Assembly (NCBI GenBank): GCA_039033415.1
Contig: JBCCCR010000002.1
Location: forward strand, 164,581-228,580
DNA from: Pseudomonadota bacterium
Lineage (GTDB): Bacteria > Pseudomonadota > Gammaproteobacteria > Xanthomonadales > SZUA-38
Direction: 5' to 3'
Length of the DNA: 64,000 nucleotides
Shown: piece after piece, positions 41,451 through 51,071 of the stretch
Layout of the letters: each line of letters opens with the position of its first letter
Numbering within the stretch: position 1 is the stretch's first letter
Translations under genes and position numbers: made by a program
The notes under the pieces: generated by a model
Told to the model about the DNA's origin: nothing
Database searches by the model: none
Seen by the model: only the letters and a program-made list of their open reading frames with translations

Positions 41451-41477
41451 TGTGGCCCGCAGAGTCTGCGGGCCACA
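41451..41477. terminator. Perfect 12-bp hairpin between fasciclin and sigma genes
   Basis: TGTGGCCCGCAG and its exact reverse complement are separated by 3 nt. It lies 24 bp after the fasciclin stop and 91 bp before the sigma start. Without a U-run it may be an attenuator or processing site that lowers sigma-factor transcription relative to fasciclin. Confidence 0.5.
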
Positions 41478-41501
41478 GTGCTTGAAGCGTCATGCGCAAA
41501 A

Positions 41502-42287
41502 TCAGTTGGCGGACAGCTGCATCGGCATGTTGTCATCATACACAGCGTCGATTGCGTCGCGCATGATCCAAGCCCGGCTGCGGGCGTTGTGGGTCCGCTC
41601 AGAACGTGCCATTGCGCGGCTGAGGATCCGACGGTTTTCGTCGCTCAGTGAACTATCGAGCGCCAGGACGCTGGCGACCGTCATCTCGTAGACATCAGAG
41701 CATGCCTGGGCATTGCCGTGGTTGAACAGCGGTACACCGCGGCTGATCGCCATCTGAAACAGCTCGCGTGACTGCCCGCTGAGCGGCTGGTCGGCCGGCG
41801 GCAGCAACACCTTATCGATCACGTGGATCACGCCGTTGCTGGCGGGAATGTCCACCTTCACGATGTTGGCGCCGTCGATTTTGACCTGACTGCCGTTGAC
41901 CGAAATTGCCGGCTGCTTGCCGTTCAGCGTTTCGATCGTATCGCTGGCTACAACGTCGCTGGCCTTCAGGCGTGCCGGGGCAACGTGGTACGTCAAGATC
42001 GCCACCAGCTGTTCCTTGTTCTCCGGCTCCAGCAGGCTCTCCACGGTGCCCTCGGGCAGCGCGGCAAACGCCTCATCGGTGGGTGCAAAGACGGTCAGCG
42101 GGCCTTCGCCGGTGAGCGCACCGGCAAGTCCGGCAGCCTTAGCGGCGGCGATCAGCGTATTGAACTGACCGGCGCCCTGCGCCACTTCAACAATGTTTCC
42201 GGTGGTTTTGTGGCCCGCAATCGCGGCAGGGCCGCCCAGGCTCAGGCCCAGCAGCAGCGGGGCAAGTGCAAATCTCATCAACGTCAT
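41502..42287 (-). CDS. Fasciclin (FAS1) domain secreted protein
   Basis: The 261-residue product starts at ATG 42287 behind AGGAGA, with a signal peptide ending near AIAG. One FAS1 domain (residues 30-165) shows the H1 and H2 motifs: FNTLIAAAKAAGLAGALTGE, LTVFAPTDEAFAALPEGTVE, VAILTYHVAPARLKA and VIHVIDKVLLPP. The C-terminal 90 residues are separate and helical. FAS1 proteins often act in adhesion or redox stress and are co-regulated by ECF factors as here. A longer frame to 42335 exists without ribosome-binding site support. Confidence 0.92.
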   Translation of the reverse strand: MTLMRFALAPLLLGLSLGGPAAIAGHKTTGNIVEVAQGAGQFNTLIAAAKAAGLAGALTGEGPLTVFAPTDEAFAALPEGTVESLLEPENKEQLVAILTYHVAPARLKASDVVASDTIETLNGKQPAISVNGSQVKIDGANIVKVDIPASNGVIHVIDKVLLPPADQPLSGQSRELFQMAISRGVPLFNHGNAQACSDVYEMTVASVLALDSSLSDENRRILSRAMARSERTHNARSRAWIMRDAIDAVYDDNMPMQLSAN

Positions 42288-42469
42288 TTTTTTGTGTCTC
42301 CTGACAGCTTTTGTAGGGAAAGTTTGGGTGTGCACAGATGGTTATTCGCAGCGGCGTGCCATTTGGATTCAAAAAATCGGAAATATCCGGAAAAAACCTG
42401 ATCCGACCTGTCGTCTGCCACGCCGGCTTACGTAAGCTCGAATGAGACCGTGTGTATTGGAGAAACGGT

Positions 42470-43990
42470 ATGTCTGTCGGAAGAGTCGGGGCTTTTTGGC
42501 TGGGGCTGACCCTGTGCACCGAAGGGCTGGCGCTCGAACTGAGCCCAGACGATTTTCGCATTACGGAAGCCGGCCCGGCGCTGGATGAGGGGTACGTGGC
42601 GGTCAATCCCGGGATCACCTACAACGCCACCGCCAACGAATTTCTGCTGGTCTGGTCGGGCGATTCGCCGGCAGATGCCCCCGTCCTTGAGGATGAGATT
42701 TACGCCCAGCGAATCGACGGCACCACCGGTAGGAACATCGGCTCACCGGTTCGGGTCAGCCGCATGGGTCCGGACGTGCTCAATTTCTCCGCCGGCAAGA
42801 GGGCTCGCGACGACGAGTCAAAAGGGCTCGGGTTTTTTGAGGCACTCAATCCCGAAGTGGCGTGGAACTCCCAGAACAATACGTATCTGGTGGTCTGGTG
42901 GGGTGACGACAACACGGGCACCTTGGTAGACGACAAGCGTGAGGTGTTCGGGCGCCGGCTGGCCGCGGACGCCAGCCCGCTGGACGAACAGTTCCGGATC
43001 AGCTTTATGGGCATGGAAGGGGATACCGATGCTGAGGGCAAGACGCCGGCGGTCGCCTACAGCGCCAGCCAGAACGAATTTTTTGTCGCCTGGGGCGGGG
43101 ACAACATCGTCGACGTCACGATGGATCAGGAAACCGAAATCTGGGGTCAGCGGATCGCCGGCGACAGCAACCTGCTGCTGGAGCGGGTTATCCGCATCAG
43201 CGACATGGGAGCTGTCGACGGCAACCCCAGCTTTACCGCGGCCGATTGCGCCATTGCGGTCGATGAATTGAACGGAAACTACTTTGTCACATGGGAGGGC
43301 GACGATGATTCCGCCACTGGAGTGAATGGCGATGTAGAGGTCTACGGTCAGCTCATCGACATGGCGACCGGTGACGAGGTGGGGCCGAACGATATCCGCA
43401 TCAGCGCGCTTGGTCCGCCAGGCGACACACGCTTCGACAGCACCAACGCATCCCCGGCCTACAACCCACTCACCAATGAATACCTGGTGGCCTGGAACGG
43501 CAGCGATGACAACGGCGGTTCCGTGCGAAACGACATGGAGATCTGGGTCAAACGCATCGGCGCTGACGGCTCACTCCTGGAGGCGTCGCGGAGAATTACC
43601 TCGATGGGCCCGGATGGGAGTGACACCTACTGGGCGCTCAATCCCATACTTCGTGTCGACCCGGTCGACGGAACCTATCTACTCGTTTTCCGCGGCGAAG
43701 ATGACGCGGGCATGCTGGTCAACAACGAGTTTGAGGTTTACGGCCACCGGCTGAATCCCGACGGCACTCGCGACCGGGAGCGTGAGCGCCTTAGTCAGAT
43801 GGGACCCGACGGCAACTCCCAGTACGGCGCCGGCCGGGGAGACATGGCCTACAACTCCCAAACCCGCCAGTTTTTAACCGTTTGGGACGGCAACGACGAC
43901 CGAGAGGATCTGGCATTTCGTGAGGTGGAGGTCTTCGGACAGTTTCTGCTGCCGGGCCTGCTGTTTTCCGACAGCTTTGAGCAGCAGTGA
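42470..43990 (+). CDS. Secreted seven-repeat beta-propeller protein with GFE-type tail
   Basis: The 506-residue product begins with a signal peptide (MSVGRVGAFWLGLTLCTEGLA) after GGAGA. The body consists of seven repeats, each with the pattern N-x-[FY]-L-V-x-W-x-G-D then E-[IV]-[YFW]-G-x-R-[IL]: NEFLLVWSGD, NTYLVVWWGDD, NEFFVAWGGD, GNYFVTWEGDD, NEYLVAWNGSDD, GTYLLVFRGEDD and RQFLTVWDGNDD. Seven copies suggest a seven-bladed propeller. It ends in LLFSDSFEQQ, an S-for-G variant of the GFE tail. The Asp-rich loops could bind calcium. The function is unknown. Confidence 0.8.
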   Translation: MSVGRVGAFWLGLTLCTEGLALELSPDDFRITEAGPALDEGYVAVNPGITYNATANEFLLVWSGDSPADAPVLEDEIYAQRIDGTTGRNIGSPVRVSRMGPDVLNFSAGKRARDDESKGLGFFEALNPEVAWNSQNNTYLVVWWGDDNTGTLVDDKREVFGRRLAADASPLDEQFRISFMGMEGDTDAEGKTPAVAYSASQNEFFVAWGGDNIVDVTMDQETEIWGQRIAGDSNLLLERVIRISDMGAVDGNPSFTAADCAIAVDELNGNYFVTWEGDDDSATGVNGDVEVYGQLIDMATGDEVGPNDIRISALGPPGDTRFDSTNASPAYNPLTNEYLVAWNGSDDNGGSVRNDMEIWVKRIGADGSLLEASRRITSMGPDGSDTYWALNPILRVDPVDGTYLLVFRGEDDAGMLVNNEFEVYGHRLNPDGTRDRERERLSQMGPDGNSQYGAGRGDMAYNSQTRQFLTVWDGNDDREDLAFREVEVFGQFLLPGLLFSDSFEQQ

Positions 43991-44008
43991 GAGGCGCGTG
44001 GCGTTGAG

Positions 44009-45511
44009 CTACATTTCGTTTTCCAGCGGCAGGTGCGAAAGCATCCAGTCTTCCAGCCGCTGCATAAAGGAACCCGCCGGCTGGGAGTCAAGCGTTTTCT
44101 CGCTTGAGGTCCAGCGGACCCGGCCGTTGTCCTCCAGGGTCAGGCGCCAGGCGTTGGCCAGGGAAAAATCGCCCTCCAGATCCCGGCGGAGCTGCTGGTT
44201 GAGCGACTCGCTGGTGATCAACAGCCCCATTTCGGTGTTGATCCGCAGCGAGCGAGGATCGAGATTGGCGCTGCCGATAAACACCTTGTCTGAGTCGAAT
44301 AACAGGGCTTTTGCGTGGAGAGCGAGCTCCTTTGAACCGACGGGCTGAAGCATATATTTGGGTCGATCATTCGCATCGACCCGCACCTCGTGAAGCGCAG
44401 CGCCAACGCCCAGCAGCTCTTCGAGATGATTGCGGTAAGCGCTGTGGGCGGCGAGGTGGTTATTCGACCGGATCGAGTTGGTCAGCATTCGCACCGCGAC
44501 GCCGCGTGCCCTCGCCCGCTCAATGGCGCCCTCCAGCTCGGGCGTCGGGATCAGATAGGCGGAAACCATCACAATTTCCTGCTCGGCGTTGTCGAACAGC
44601 TCGATTAAGCGATCAGCCACCGCCACCGGCGCGTCAGCAGGACTGGCGGGGTTGTCCCGGGCCGGTTCATCGACAATCAGTTCGGCCATGCCGTCGTGTG
44701 CAGATTGCGCGAGCGAGAGCCAGCGATCGAGGCGTTCCGCCGGAGTATCCTCTTCGTAGAGATCGCTCAAGCTTCTTCCTTCCGATCTAGCTTCGTTTAG
44801 GGCCTCCATCGACGCCTGACCGTGCGACAGCCGATCGATGGGAAACGACCAGCGATCGTTCCAGTAGTCGTCAAACGCTTCGCTGATCTCCTGCACCACA
44901 TCACCGCCGGCAATGAGCTCGAGATCCCGAAAGTTTGCCTCGTCGTCCAGGCCAAAATACTCGTCAGCGATATTACGGCCGCCGACGATCGCAACCCGGT
45001 TGTCCACCACCATCGCCTTGTTGTGCATCCGGTGATCGAGGCGATGAAACTCAGCCAGATTCAGCAGCTGGCGTGTCGCCAGCCCTCCGCCCCGCCGCTT
45101 GAACGGGTTGTACACCCGATACTCAAGGTTCGGGTGTTCGGCCAGCGCCAGCAGCAGACGGTCCTGATGTACCAGGAACGTGTCGTCGACCAGCACCCGA
45201 ACCCGCACGCCGCGGTCTGCGGCTGCCAGCAGTCGATCCAGCATGAGCGAACCCGCGGTGTCGAAATGCCAGAGAAAGGTTTGGAAGCTGAGACTTTCGG
45301 TGGCCGAGTCGACGGCGTGCAGCCGCCAGTCGAGGGCCGCCGGGCCGGTGTTGAGCAGCTCATACCAGCTTCCGTCTCTTGCCGACGCCACCTCGCTCCA
45401 AACCGGAGCCTCCGCCGGGGGCGGCGTGAACTCCGGCGCCAGCGAAACCGGCTGGAGGCTCGCACACCCGGCAAGCAGGAGCGAAGCGCAGAGCCGTAAA
45501 ACCAGTTTCAC
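44009..45511 (-). CDS. Phospholipase D family lipoprotein (cardiolipin synthase ClsC/YmdC-like)
   Basis: The protein has two HxKx4D motifs: HNKAMVVD in the first half and HAKALLFDSDKVFIGSANLD in the second. It has a lipoprotein signal (LVLRLCASLLLAGC). The two-HKD layout fits the bacterial ClsC/YmdC group that makes cardiolipin from two phospholipids, though here the enzyme would sit on the periplasmic membrane face. GTG 45511 gives a normal-length signal and a 10-bp gap to the upstream gene; GTG 45550 is an alternative with overlap. YmdB, the usual partner, is not adjacent. Confidence 0.85.
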   Translation of the reverse strand: MKLVLRLCASLLLAGCASLQPVSLAPEFTPPPAEAPVWSEVASARDGSWYELLNTGPAALDWRLHAVDSATESLSFQTFLWHFDTAGSLMLDRLLAAADRGVRVRVLVDDTFLVHQDRLLLALAEHPNLEYRVYNPFKRRGGGLATRQLLNLAEFHRLDHRMHNKAMVVDNRVAIVGGRNIADEYFGLDDEANFRDLELIAGGDVVQEISEAFDDYWNDRWSFPIDRLSHGQASMEALNEARSEGRSLSDLYEEDTPAERLDRWLSLAQSAHDGMAELIVDEPARDNPASPADAPVAVADRLIELFDNAEQEIVMVSAYLIPTPELEGAIERARARGVAVRMLTNSIRSNNHLAAHSAYRNHLEELLGVGAALHEVRVDANDRPKYMLQPVGSKELALHAKALLFDSDKVFIGSANLDPRSLRINTEMGLLITSESLNQQLRRDLEGDFSLANAWRLTLEDNGRVRWTSSEKTLDSQPAGSFMQRLEDWMLSHLPLENEM

Positions 45512-45521
45512 TGTCGGGCGT

Positions 45522-46844
45522 CTAGAGGAGTGTGCAGGCTGGCGGGCCACCTTTGGGAAGCGCTGCGGGCTGAGCGGGTGGCGTTTCGAAGCCGTCCCGG
45601 AAGCGGTAGTTAATCGTGAGCGGCACCGACGCCGAGCAGTTGTTGGCGGAGTTGCTCTCGCCGTCGACCGTGTCCACGCACGCGCCGAAGAAAAAGCTGC
45701 CGTCGCTTTCCGGGGCCTGAATGGAAGAAGTATTGGGCAGGGTCTGCCCCGCCATGATGCCGGCGATCATGCTGCTGCCAATCTCGGTATCGCTGGTATC
45801 GATTGTGGCATCGTTTGAGAGGTAGAAGCGCAGCGCGGTTGCTGGTGAGGCACCGGCACCGCTGTTGCTGATTTGGGTGGTCACGCTAAACGACTCACCA
45901 AAGAACAGCTCGTTGGAACTCGTGTTGAGACTGCTGATGGTCAGGTCTGAGTCCATGCTAACCCCCTCTGGCATCAGTGTGATGTCGCAGGGCGTGGTTT
46001 CCGACTGCACTAAATTGAATTGAACATCACGGGTGATGTAACCCTGACGAACTACGCTAGCCGTTCCGCCGGTAACTTCGGCAGCGAGGCCTGAATAGAC
46101 GCCGGTGGCCGGATTACTGTAGGCAGTCAGGCCAACATTATTTCCAATGATTGCGGCTAAAGGCACCGGCTGCATTGTGACCGCGTCCGTCACGGTGCCA
46201 GTAAGCTCGCCTGCCTCGAATCCCGTTGGCCGGAAGATGTGTAGCCCAAAGCTGGGATCTTCTGGAATACAGTATTCCTCGTTGTCCGCAATCATGTTGC
46301 TGTTAACGTCGAGACCTTCGTTTCGACATTGACTAAGCGAGATGGCGTAGTCGCTCGTTGTATCGAAACGGAATTCGATGTCGAACGGCTCAAATATGCA
46401 GCCCTGATCAATCAATTCCAGTGTTCCCGGGTCTCCCGCCGGGGGGACAATTTCCGTCAGATTGCTGCCATCGACCTGAAAAATACGAATGAAGAGGCCG
46501 GCGCCTTCAAATGGCGCACTCGTGGTCATCGAGATTCCAGCACCAAACGGGGGGCTCCTAAAGCGCAGCGGGTAAATGTTGGCGCTACCCAAAAAGTCAA
46601 AAGCTCGGAAGAAAAACCAGTCCACGTCGGTATCGTCACTGAAGTTCTGCACCTGCGGCAGCAGTGTGTACGGCGCAATCGGAAAAGCCGTTTCGAAGGT
46701 GTTATTTGGCTCGAACGCATCCGGGGCCGGCGGCGTCACCCCGTCGCAGAAACCGGCTGATGGGCCCGCCTGCGCGGCCCCGACAGTCAAAGCCAGGGTC
46801 AGCAGCGCGGCCCCCTGCCGCGGAAATTTAGCGATTCGCTTCAA
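45522..46844 (-). CDS. Secreted PPC/CARDB protein with internal GFE motif
   Basis: The 440-residue product starts at TTG 46844 with a signal ending AAQA. Residues about 30-180 resemble a PPC domain (DAFEPNNTFETAFPIAPY, TDVDWFFFRAFDF). A carboxypeptidase-regulatory-like domain follows (AGELTGTVTDAVTMQPVPLA). Then comes a CARDB domain (DLTISSLNTSSNELFFGESF and ALRFYLSNDATIDTSD). It ends with NYRFRDGFETPP plus 17 proline-rich residues, so the GFE motif is not strictly terminal. The frame extends to 47129, overlapping the 3' end of the next gene by 155 bp, so the longer start is rejected. It has no catalytic residues. Confidence 0.72.
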   Translation of the reverse strand: MKRIAKFPRQGAALLTLALTVGAAQAGPSAGFCDGVTPPAPDAFEPNNTFETAFPIAPYTLLPQVQNFSDDTDVDWFFFRAFDFLGSANIYPLRFRSPPFGAGISMTTSAPFEGAGLFIRIFQVDGSNLTEIVPPAGDPGTLELIDQGCIFEPFDIEFRFDTTSDYAISLSQCRNEGLDVNSNMIADNEEYCIPEDPSFGLHIFRPTGFEAGELTGTVTDAVTMQPVPLAAIIGNNVGLTAYSNPATGVYSGLAAEVTGGTASVVRQGYITRDVQFNLVQSETTPCDITLMPEGVSMDSDLTISSLNTSSNELFFGESFSVTTQISNSGAGASPATALRFYLSNDATIDTSDTEIGSSMIAGIMAGQTLPNTSSIQAPESDGSFFFGACVDTVDGESNSANNCSASVPLTINYRFRDGFETPPAQPAALPKGGPPACTLL

Positions 46845-46974
46845 ACCAACGTCATCCCGTCTTGTGCCCAATGCCAACCATACGCAAATTTCCCGGCAAG
46901 CGGCAGGCCTATGCGGAGCACGATTTCCCGGATGTTTTAGGCAGATCGTCGCGTTAGTCCGAGCCTGAATCGTG

Positions 46975-49900
46975 TTACGGGCTCTCAAATCCGTCCAGAA
47001 AAAGAGGCGTTTCCAGCATGACCGAGACGGAGCGCGAAATCGGTAGCGAAACCTCCTGATCCGAATCCGTGGCGTACACAGCCACGTTATGGACACCCGA
47101 TTCGGTAAACAGTGGAGCAATGTTGCCACGGTAGCTCCCGTCAGGCTCCTGTGTAAGAGCCCGAAAACGAGCTGGTCCGCAGCCGGCCAGGTTCACCAGC
47201 GCCAACACCTGGCTAATTGGTCCGGTTGAGGTAATCGAGGGGACCACAAGTTCCAGCGGTCCCTCGCCGGCGTAGGAGTCCGCTACAGAAAACGCCGGAA
47301 TAGTGGGTCCATCCCCGGCCAGCAGGACCCCAGAGCCCAGGGTATAGGTCTGGGCCAGCTGGCCGTCCAGCAACTCGTTACCAACCCCATTGGCGTTATC
47401 GTCCAGCTGTGGGGTCTGACATTGATCCGATTCATAGCGAATGGCCTGCCGGGCCAGCTGGAAAGCTTCTCGCGTTGTGGCGCCGGAAAGGGCCTGGGTC
47501 CAGAAGAAGCGGGAAAAGCTCACCGTGCCATCCACCAGCAGCGCAGCAAAACCATCGTCGGCTGTACTGGTAATGACAATGCGCTCACGATCAGCGGGAG
47601 GCGTAAGCTCGTCGACAAAGCTCCCGGAAAGGTCAGCGTCGATGACCACCACCACAGTCCCAGCGATAGTGCCCTGCAGCTGGTCCAACCAGCCGTCAAG
47701 CTCGATGGCGCTGAGAAGTTGGCCATCACCCAGATTGAATTGGTTCGAACTTCCTGGTCCAACCAGGTAAAGCACCAGGTCCAGCCCGGAATCGGCGGCA
47801 CCGCTGATGACCGCATCTTCCAGAGCCAAAAGGTCAGGGACGCCGTCCACACCCGGCCCTGGGCTCGGGTTCAGGTAGACGATATCGTCGCAGTCATCGC
47901 TGGCGCAGTTGACGCCGTCCGGGCCGTACCCCTGCTCAACCAGTGCGAGATACGCCAACTCTGCGTTGTCATCATAGGCTGGTCGCAGCACATCGCTACG
48001 GTCACCGCCGGCAACAATGATCGCCTTTCTGCGCACCGGGCTGTCTACGGTGACGGTGCTCACTACCGGGGTTGCCGGCGTACCAAAACTGTCGATCGCG
48101 TTGACCGTGATCACGTAGGTACCGGCGGCGGTGAAGATATCGGTGACGGCGGAAAAATCTGCGCTGACTCCCTGCCGGCTAAGGTCGATGGTTGGCAGGT
48201 CCTCGATCGGTGAATCGGGTGACGAGGGAGCAAAACCTGGTGGCTGCAGCACAGCCCAAACGCGACCGATACCATCGTTGTCCAGAACAGCGTTGGCAAC
48301 AATGCTGGCCTCACTGCCAACGTCGATCACGCTGGGTGTTACGCCGACGCTGCCAATAGTGGGACGATCCCCGACCACCACAACGCCATTGCCGATCGTG
48401 GCGCCGGAAAGCGCGGAGCTGGGCGCATCCTCACCGTCCACGTTGAGCTGGGGCGTCTGCTGCGAAAAGCTGCTGGTGATCGCCGATGACGCCACGTCAA
48501 ACGCCGCCTGTAAATCTGCGCCGGCAAAAATCTGGGTGAAGAAGTAGCTGGAGAACGACAGTGCGCCGCCGGATACAAAGTAAGCGTTTTGATCCCCCGC
48601 CGAGCTGGCCAGGACGTTTCTGGAGAATGCCGGATTGGCCAGGTCGTCCACAAAGCTGCCGGACTGGCAGGCATCGTAAATCACCGTAACCGGGCTTCCG
48701 GTGGCGGTCTGCCAGGCATCGACCCAGTTGGCCAGGTCCGACGCCGTCAGGATCTCGGTCTCATTCATGCGAAATGTGTCGTTGCCACCGTGGTCGACCA
48801 AGTAGATCACCAACTCATCGGCGTCTGCGGCAAATCCGGAAACCGGGTCCAGCGCCGCCATCAGGTTGGCCAGCGTGGCCGTAGCATCCACATCGTCGAA
48901 GGCACCGTTGCCGTCCAAGTCCGCTTCAGGGTCTTCGGAAAGATATTGAACGGCAGTCTTGTCGAGCCCCTGAAACTGCATTGCACGATAGGCAAAGTTC
49001 GCGTTGAGGCGCGTCGCGTCCCACAGACTGTTGCCAGGGTAAGGCCCACCGCCGGCCACTATGATGGCTTTCTGTTGTCTCGGGGGCAGGTTTGGTGAAA
49101 ACACCTGTATCCGGTTGTTGGCTCGTTCAACGACGTACATCAGACCCTGACTGTCGAAGGCAACCGTGCGGGCGTTATTGAGCTGTCCCGGTTCAAATCC
49201 CCTGGCGTTGTACTCCGATAGAAAGTTGCCCTGCCGGTCAAACTGGTTGATCCGCCCTCGATGGTCGTCGAACAGACTGTTGACGATCAGATTGTCGAAC
49301 GGGTCCACCGTGATACCGGTGATCTGGCGCGACAGCGTACCCGGGCCAAAGCCCGGCGCACCAAACTCATTGACAGGATTTCCCTGAGCGTCGGCCGTAA
49401 TCACCTTGCTCAACGGCAGCGCAGCGGCCAGGTGAAGCTGCCCCTGGCTGTCCACAGCGACATCGGCAATCAGGTCGGATTGACCAAAACCCTCTCCAAG
49501 GAAATCAAACGTCTGCAGATGAGTCCCGTCAGGCGCAAATTTCTGCACGCCGGAAATGGTGTTGGGGCCAGCACCCGGCGCATCGCTGTAAGCCGCGTAG
49601 AGATTGCCCGCCTGGTCAACGCTCATACCAAAGATCTCAACCTCGCTGGACACGCCGTCAAGAAAGAAGGTAGAGACAAAGGTGCCATCAGCCAGGAAGT
49701 GCTTGATCCGGTACTCAAACGGTTGCGGAAACAGGCGTAGCTCAGCGACATAAACGTTTCCGTCAGGCCCGGCAGCCACCGTAACCGGCGAGCTGTCTTC
49801 GCCAGGCGCATCGGTGTCCCAGAGGCGGGTGAAACTCCCGTCGGCCGCAAACTCCTGCAGCCGAGCGTTGCCCCTGTCGGCGACGAAGACCCGCCCCTGG

Positions 49901-50877
49901 GTAACAGCAATATCCGATGGAATGTTCAGAAACCCGGGTGCAGAATCGGCGCTAGTCCAGCGGGCCGTGGGCACGCCGCTGGCGTCATACACCTGGATGG
50001 TGCCGCTGAAAGCGGAAAGCTCCAGCACAAAACGAAACCCCCGATTGTCAATGGCCACGGCCCTCATGGGCCTGGGGAAGTCGGCATACTCCGAAAGAAA
50101 CTGGCCCTGCGGATCAAACACCTGAATTCGATTGTCGGCGACAACATGAACGTTGCCGTCGGGGGCCACGGTGAGTGAGTAAATGGTCCGAAACTCGCCG
50201 GCGCCGCCACCGAAACCAGGCGTACCAAAGGCCAGTAGGAAATTTCCCTCAGCGTCAAACTTCTGGATCCTGGAGGCACCGCCATCAACAACAAAAATGT
50301 TTCCCTGCGAGTCAATATCCAGGTTCAGGGGACAATTGACGGCGCACTCCGGAGCAGTCGATATGCCCGGCCCGGGAGCAAACTGCCCGTCTCCCAGCCC
50401 CTGCTCGCCAAACTGGGACAGCAGTTGACCGTCGGCTGAATACCGGCTGATGGCCTGGGAGTTCAGATCGTTGACGTAGATGGTGCCGTCGGGAGCGGTC
50501 GCCACGTCAGCAAAGTCCTGCCCAAAAAACCCGAACCGCTGGTCGTTGCTGTCCAGGCTTCGAACGCCGTCGCGTCCCGCGGTAGTGAGGGTATTGTCAG
50601 GCGCGACGTCCAGGTAACCGCCTATCCCGGGGATCGCCGAAATCTGTTGTCCGTTGACGCTGTATTTGCGGACCTCAAACCGATCCACGCTGCTGAAATA
50701 GACGTCACCGGACTGGTTGACAGCAATGCTGAAGGGCTGGAAGTACCAGGGGGCCTGCAGCGGCGGCCACAGGCGTTCGAACCGATAGTTTTCCAGCAGA
50801 GTCGGCTCCGGGCCAGCAACCGCCGGGTTGGCAAGGAGTGTGATAATCGCAAGCAAACATTGCCTGAATTTTTGCAC
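46975..50877 (-). CDS. NHL-propeller protein with active and inactivated caspase-like domains
   Basis: This is a 1300-residue secreted protein (signal: LLAIITLLANPAVAG). Residues 40-600 have about a dozen NHL blades in two propellers (GTIYVNDLNSQAISRYSADG, GNIFVVDGGASRIQKFDAEG, GLMYVVERANNRIQVF). Residues 604-860 form a caspase-like (C13/C14) domain with D695-H696-G-G and D-A-C737-Q-S-G-S-F. A beta-sandwich spacer follows. Residues 951-1180 repeat the protease fold, but P1041 replaces His and D1082 replaces Cys at the same 41-residue spacing, so the second copy is a pseudo-protease. A second sandwich precedes the tail LFLDGFESP. The substrate and partners are unknown. Confidence 0.85.
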   Translation of the reverse strand: MQKFRQCLLAIITLLANPAVAGPEPTLLENYRFERLWPPLQAPWYFQPFSIAVNQSGDVYFSSVDRFEVRKYSVNGQQISAIPGIGGYLDVAPDNTLTTAGRDGVRSLDSNDQRFGFFGQDFADVATAPDGTIYVNDLNSQAISRYSADGQLLSQFGEQGLGDGQFAPGPGISTAPECAVNCPLNLDIDSQGNIFVVDGGASRIQKFDAEGNFLLAFGTPGFGGGAGEFRTIYSLTVAPDGNVHVVADNRIQVFDPQGQFLSEYADFPRPMRAVAIDNRGFRFVLELSAFSGTIQVYDASGVPTARWTSADSAPGFLNIPSDIAVTQGRVFVADRGNARLQEFAADGSFTRLWDTDAPGEDSSPVTVAAGPDGNVYVAELRLFPQPFEYRIKHFLADGTFVSTFFLDGVSSEVEIFGMSVDQAGNLYAAYSDAPGAGPNTISGVQKFAPDGTHLQTFDFLGEGFGQSDLIADVAVDSQGQLHLAAALPLSKVITADAQGNPVNEFGAPGFGPGTLSRQITGITVDPFDNLIVNSLFDDHRGRINQFDRQGNFLSEYNARGFEPGQLNNARTVAFDSQGLMYVVERANNRIQVFSPNLPPRQQKAIIVAGGGPYPGNSLWDATRLNANFAYRAMQFQGLDKTAVQYLSEDPEADLDGNGAFDDVDATATLANLMAALDPVSGFAADADELVIYLVDHGGNDTFRMNETEILTASDLANWVDAWQTATGSPVTVIYDACQSGSFVDDLANPAFSRNVLASSAGDQNAYFVSGGALSFSSYFFTQIFAGADLQAAFDVASSAITSSFSQQTPQLNVDGEDAPSSALSGATIGNGVVVVGDRPTIGSVGVTPSVIDVGSEASIVANAVLDNDGIGRVWAVLQPPGFAPSSPDSPIEDLPTIDLSRQGVSADFSAVTDIFTAAGTYVITVNAIDSFGTPATPVVSTVTVDSPVRRKAIIVAGGDRSDVLRPAYDDNAELAYLALVEQGYGPDGVNCASDDCDDIVYLNPSPGPGVDGVPDLLALEDAVISGAADSGLDLVLYLVGPGSSNQFNLGDGQLLSAIELDGWLDQLQGTIAGTVVVVIDADLSGSFVDELTPPADRERIVITSTADDGFAALLVDGTVSFSRFFWTQALSGATTREAFQLARQAIRYESDQCQTPQLDDNANGVGNELLDGQLAQTYTLGSGVLLAGDGPTIPAFSVADSYAGEGPLELVVPSITSTGPISQVLALVNLAGCGPARFRALTQEPDGSYRGNIAPLFTESGVHNVAVYATDSDQEVSLPISRSVSVMLETPLFLDGFESP

Positions 50878-51071
50878 GATCTCCCCCCAGTTCAGGCCCG
50901 CACCCCTTCAGTTTAGACCGTTTCGGAGAAAACGCCCCAAGCGTGGGTATCACGCCAAGACCCTGATTCGTCGCGCTTTCAAGGGTCCGTCACGACTCCG
51001 TTAGGAAATATTCAAGCCTTTTGCGTCATCGGCAGCCATGCTCGAGGCTGATCAGCTATCGGGATACCAAC

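Noticed and set aside
46845-47129. N-terminal extension of the PPC/CARDB protein to 47129
   Set aside because: It would overlap the upstream NHL/caspase gene by 155 bp and bury the signal peptide.
49060-50877. Tandem DNA repeats in the NHL region
   Set aside because: The repeats are at the protein level; nucleotide copies have diverged, so this is not a DNA repeat array.
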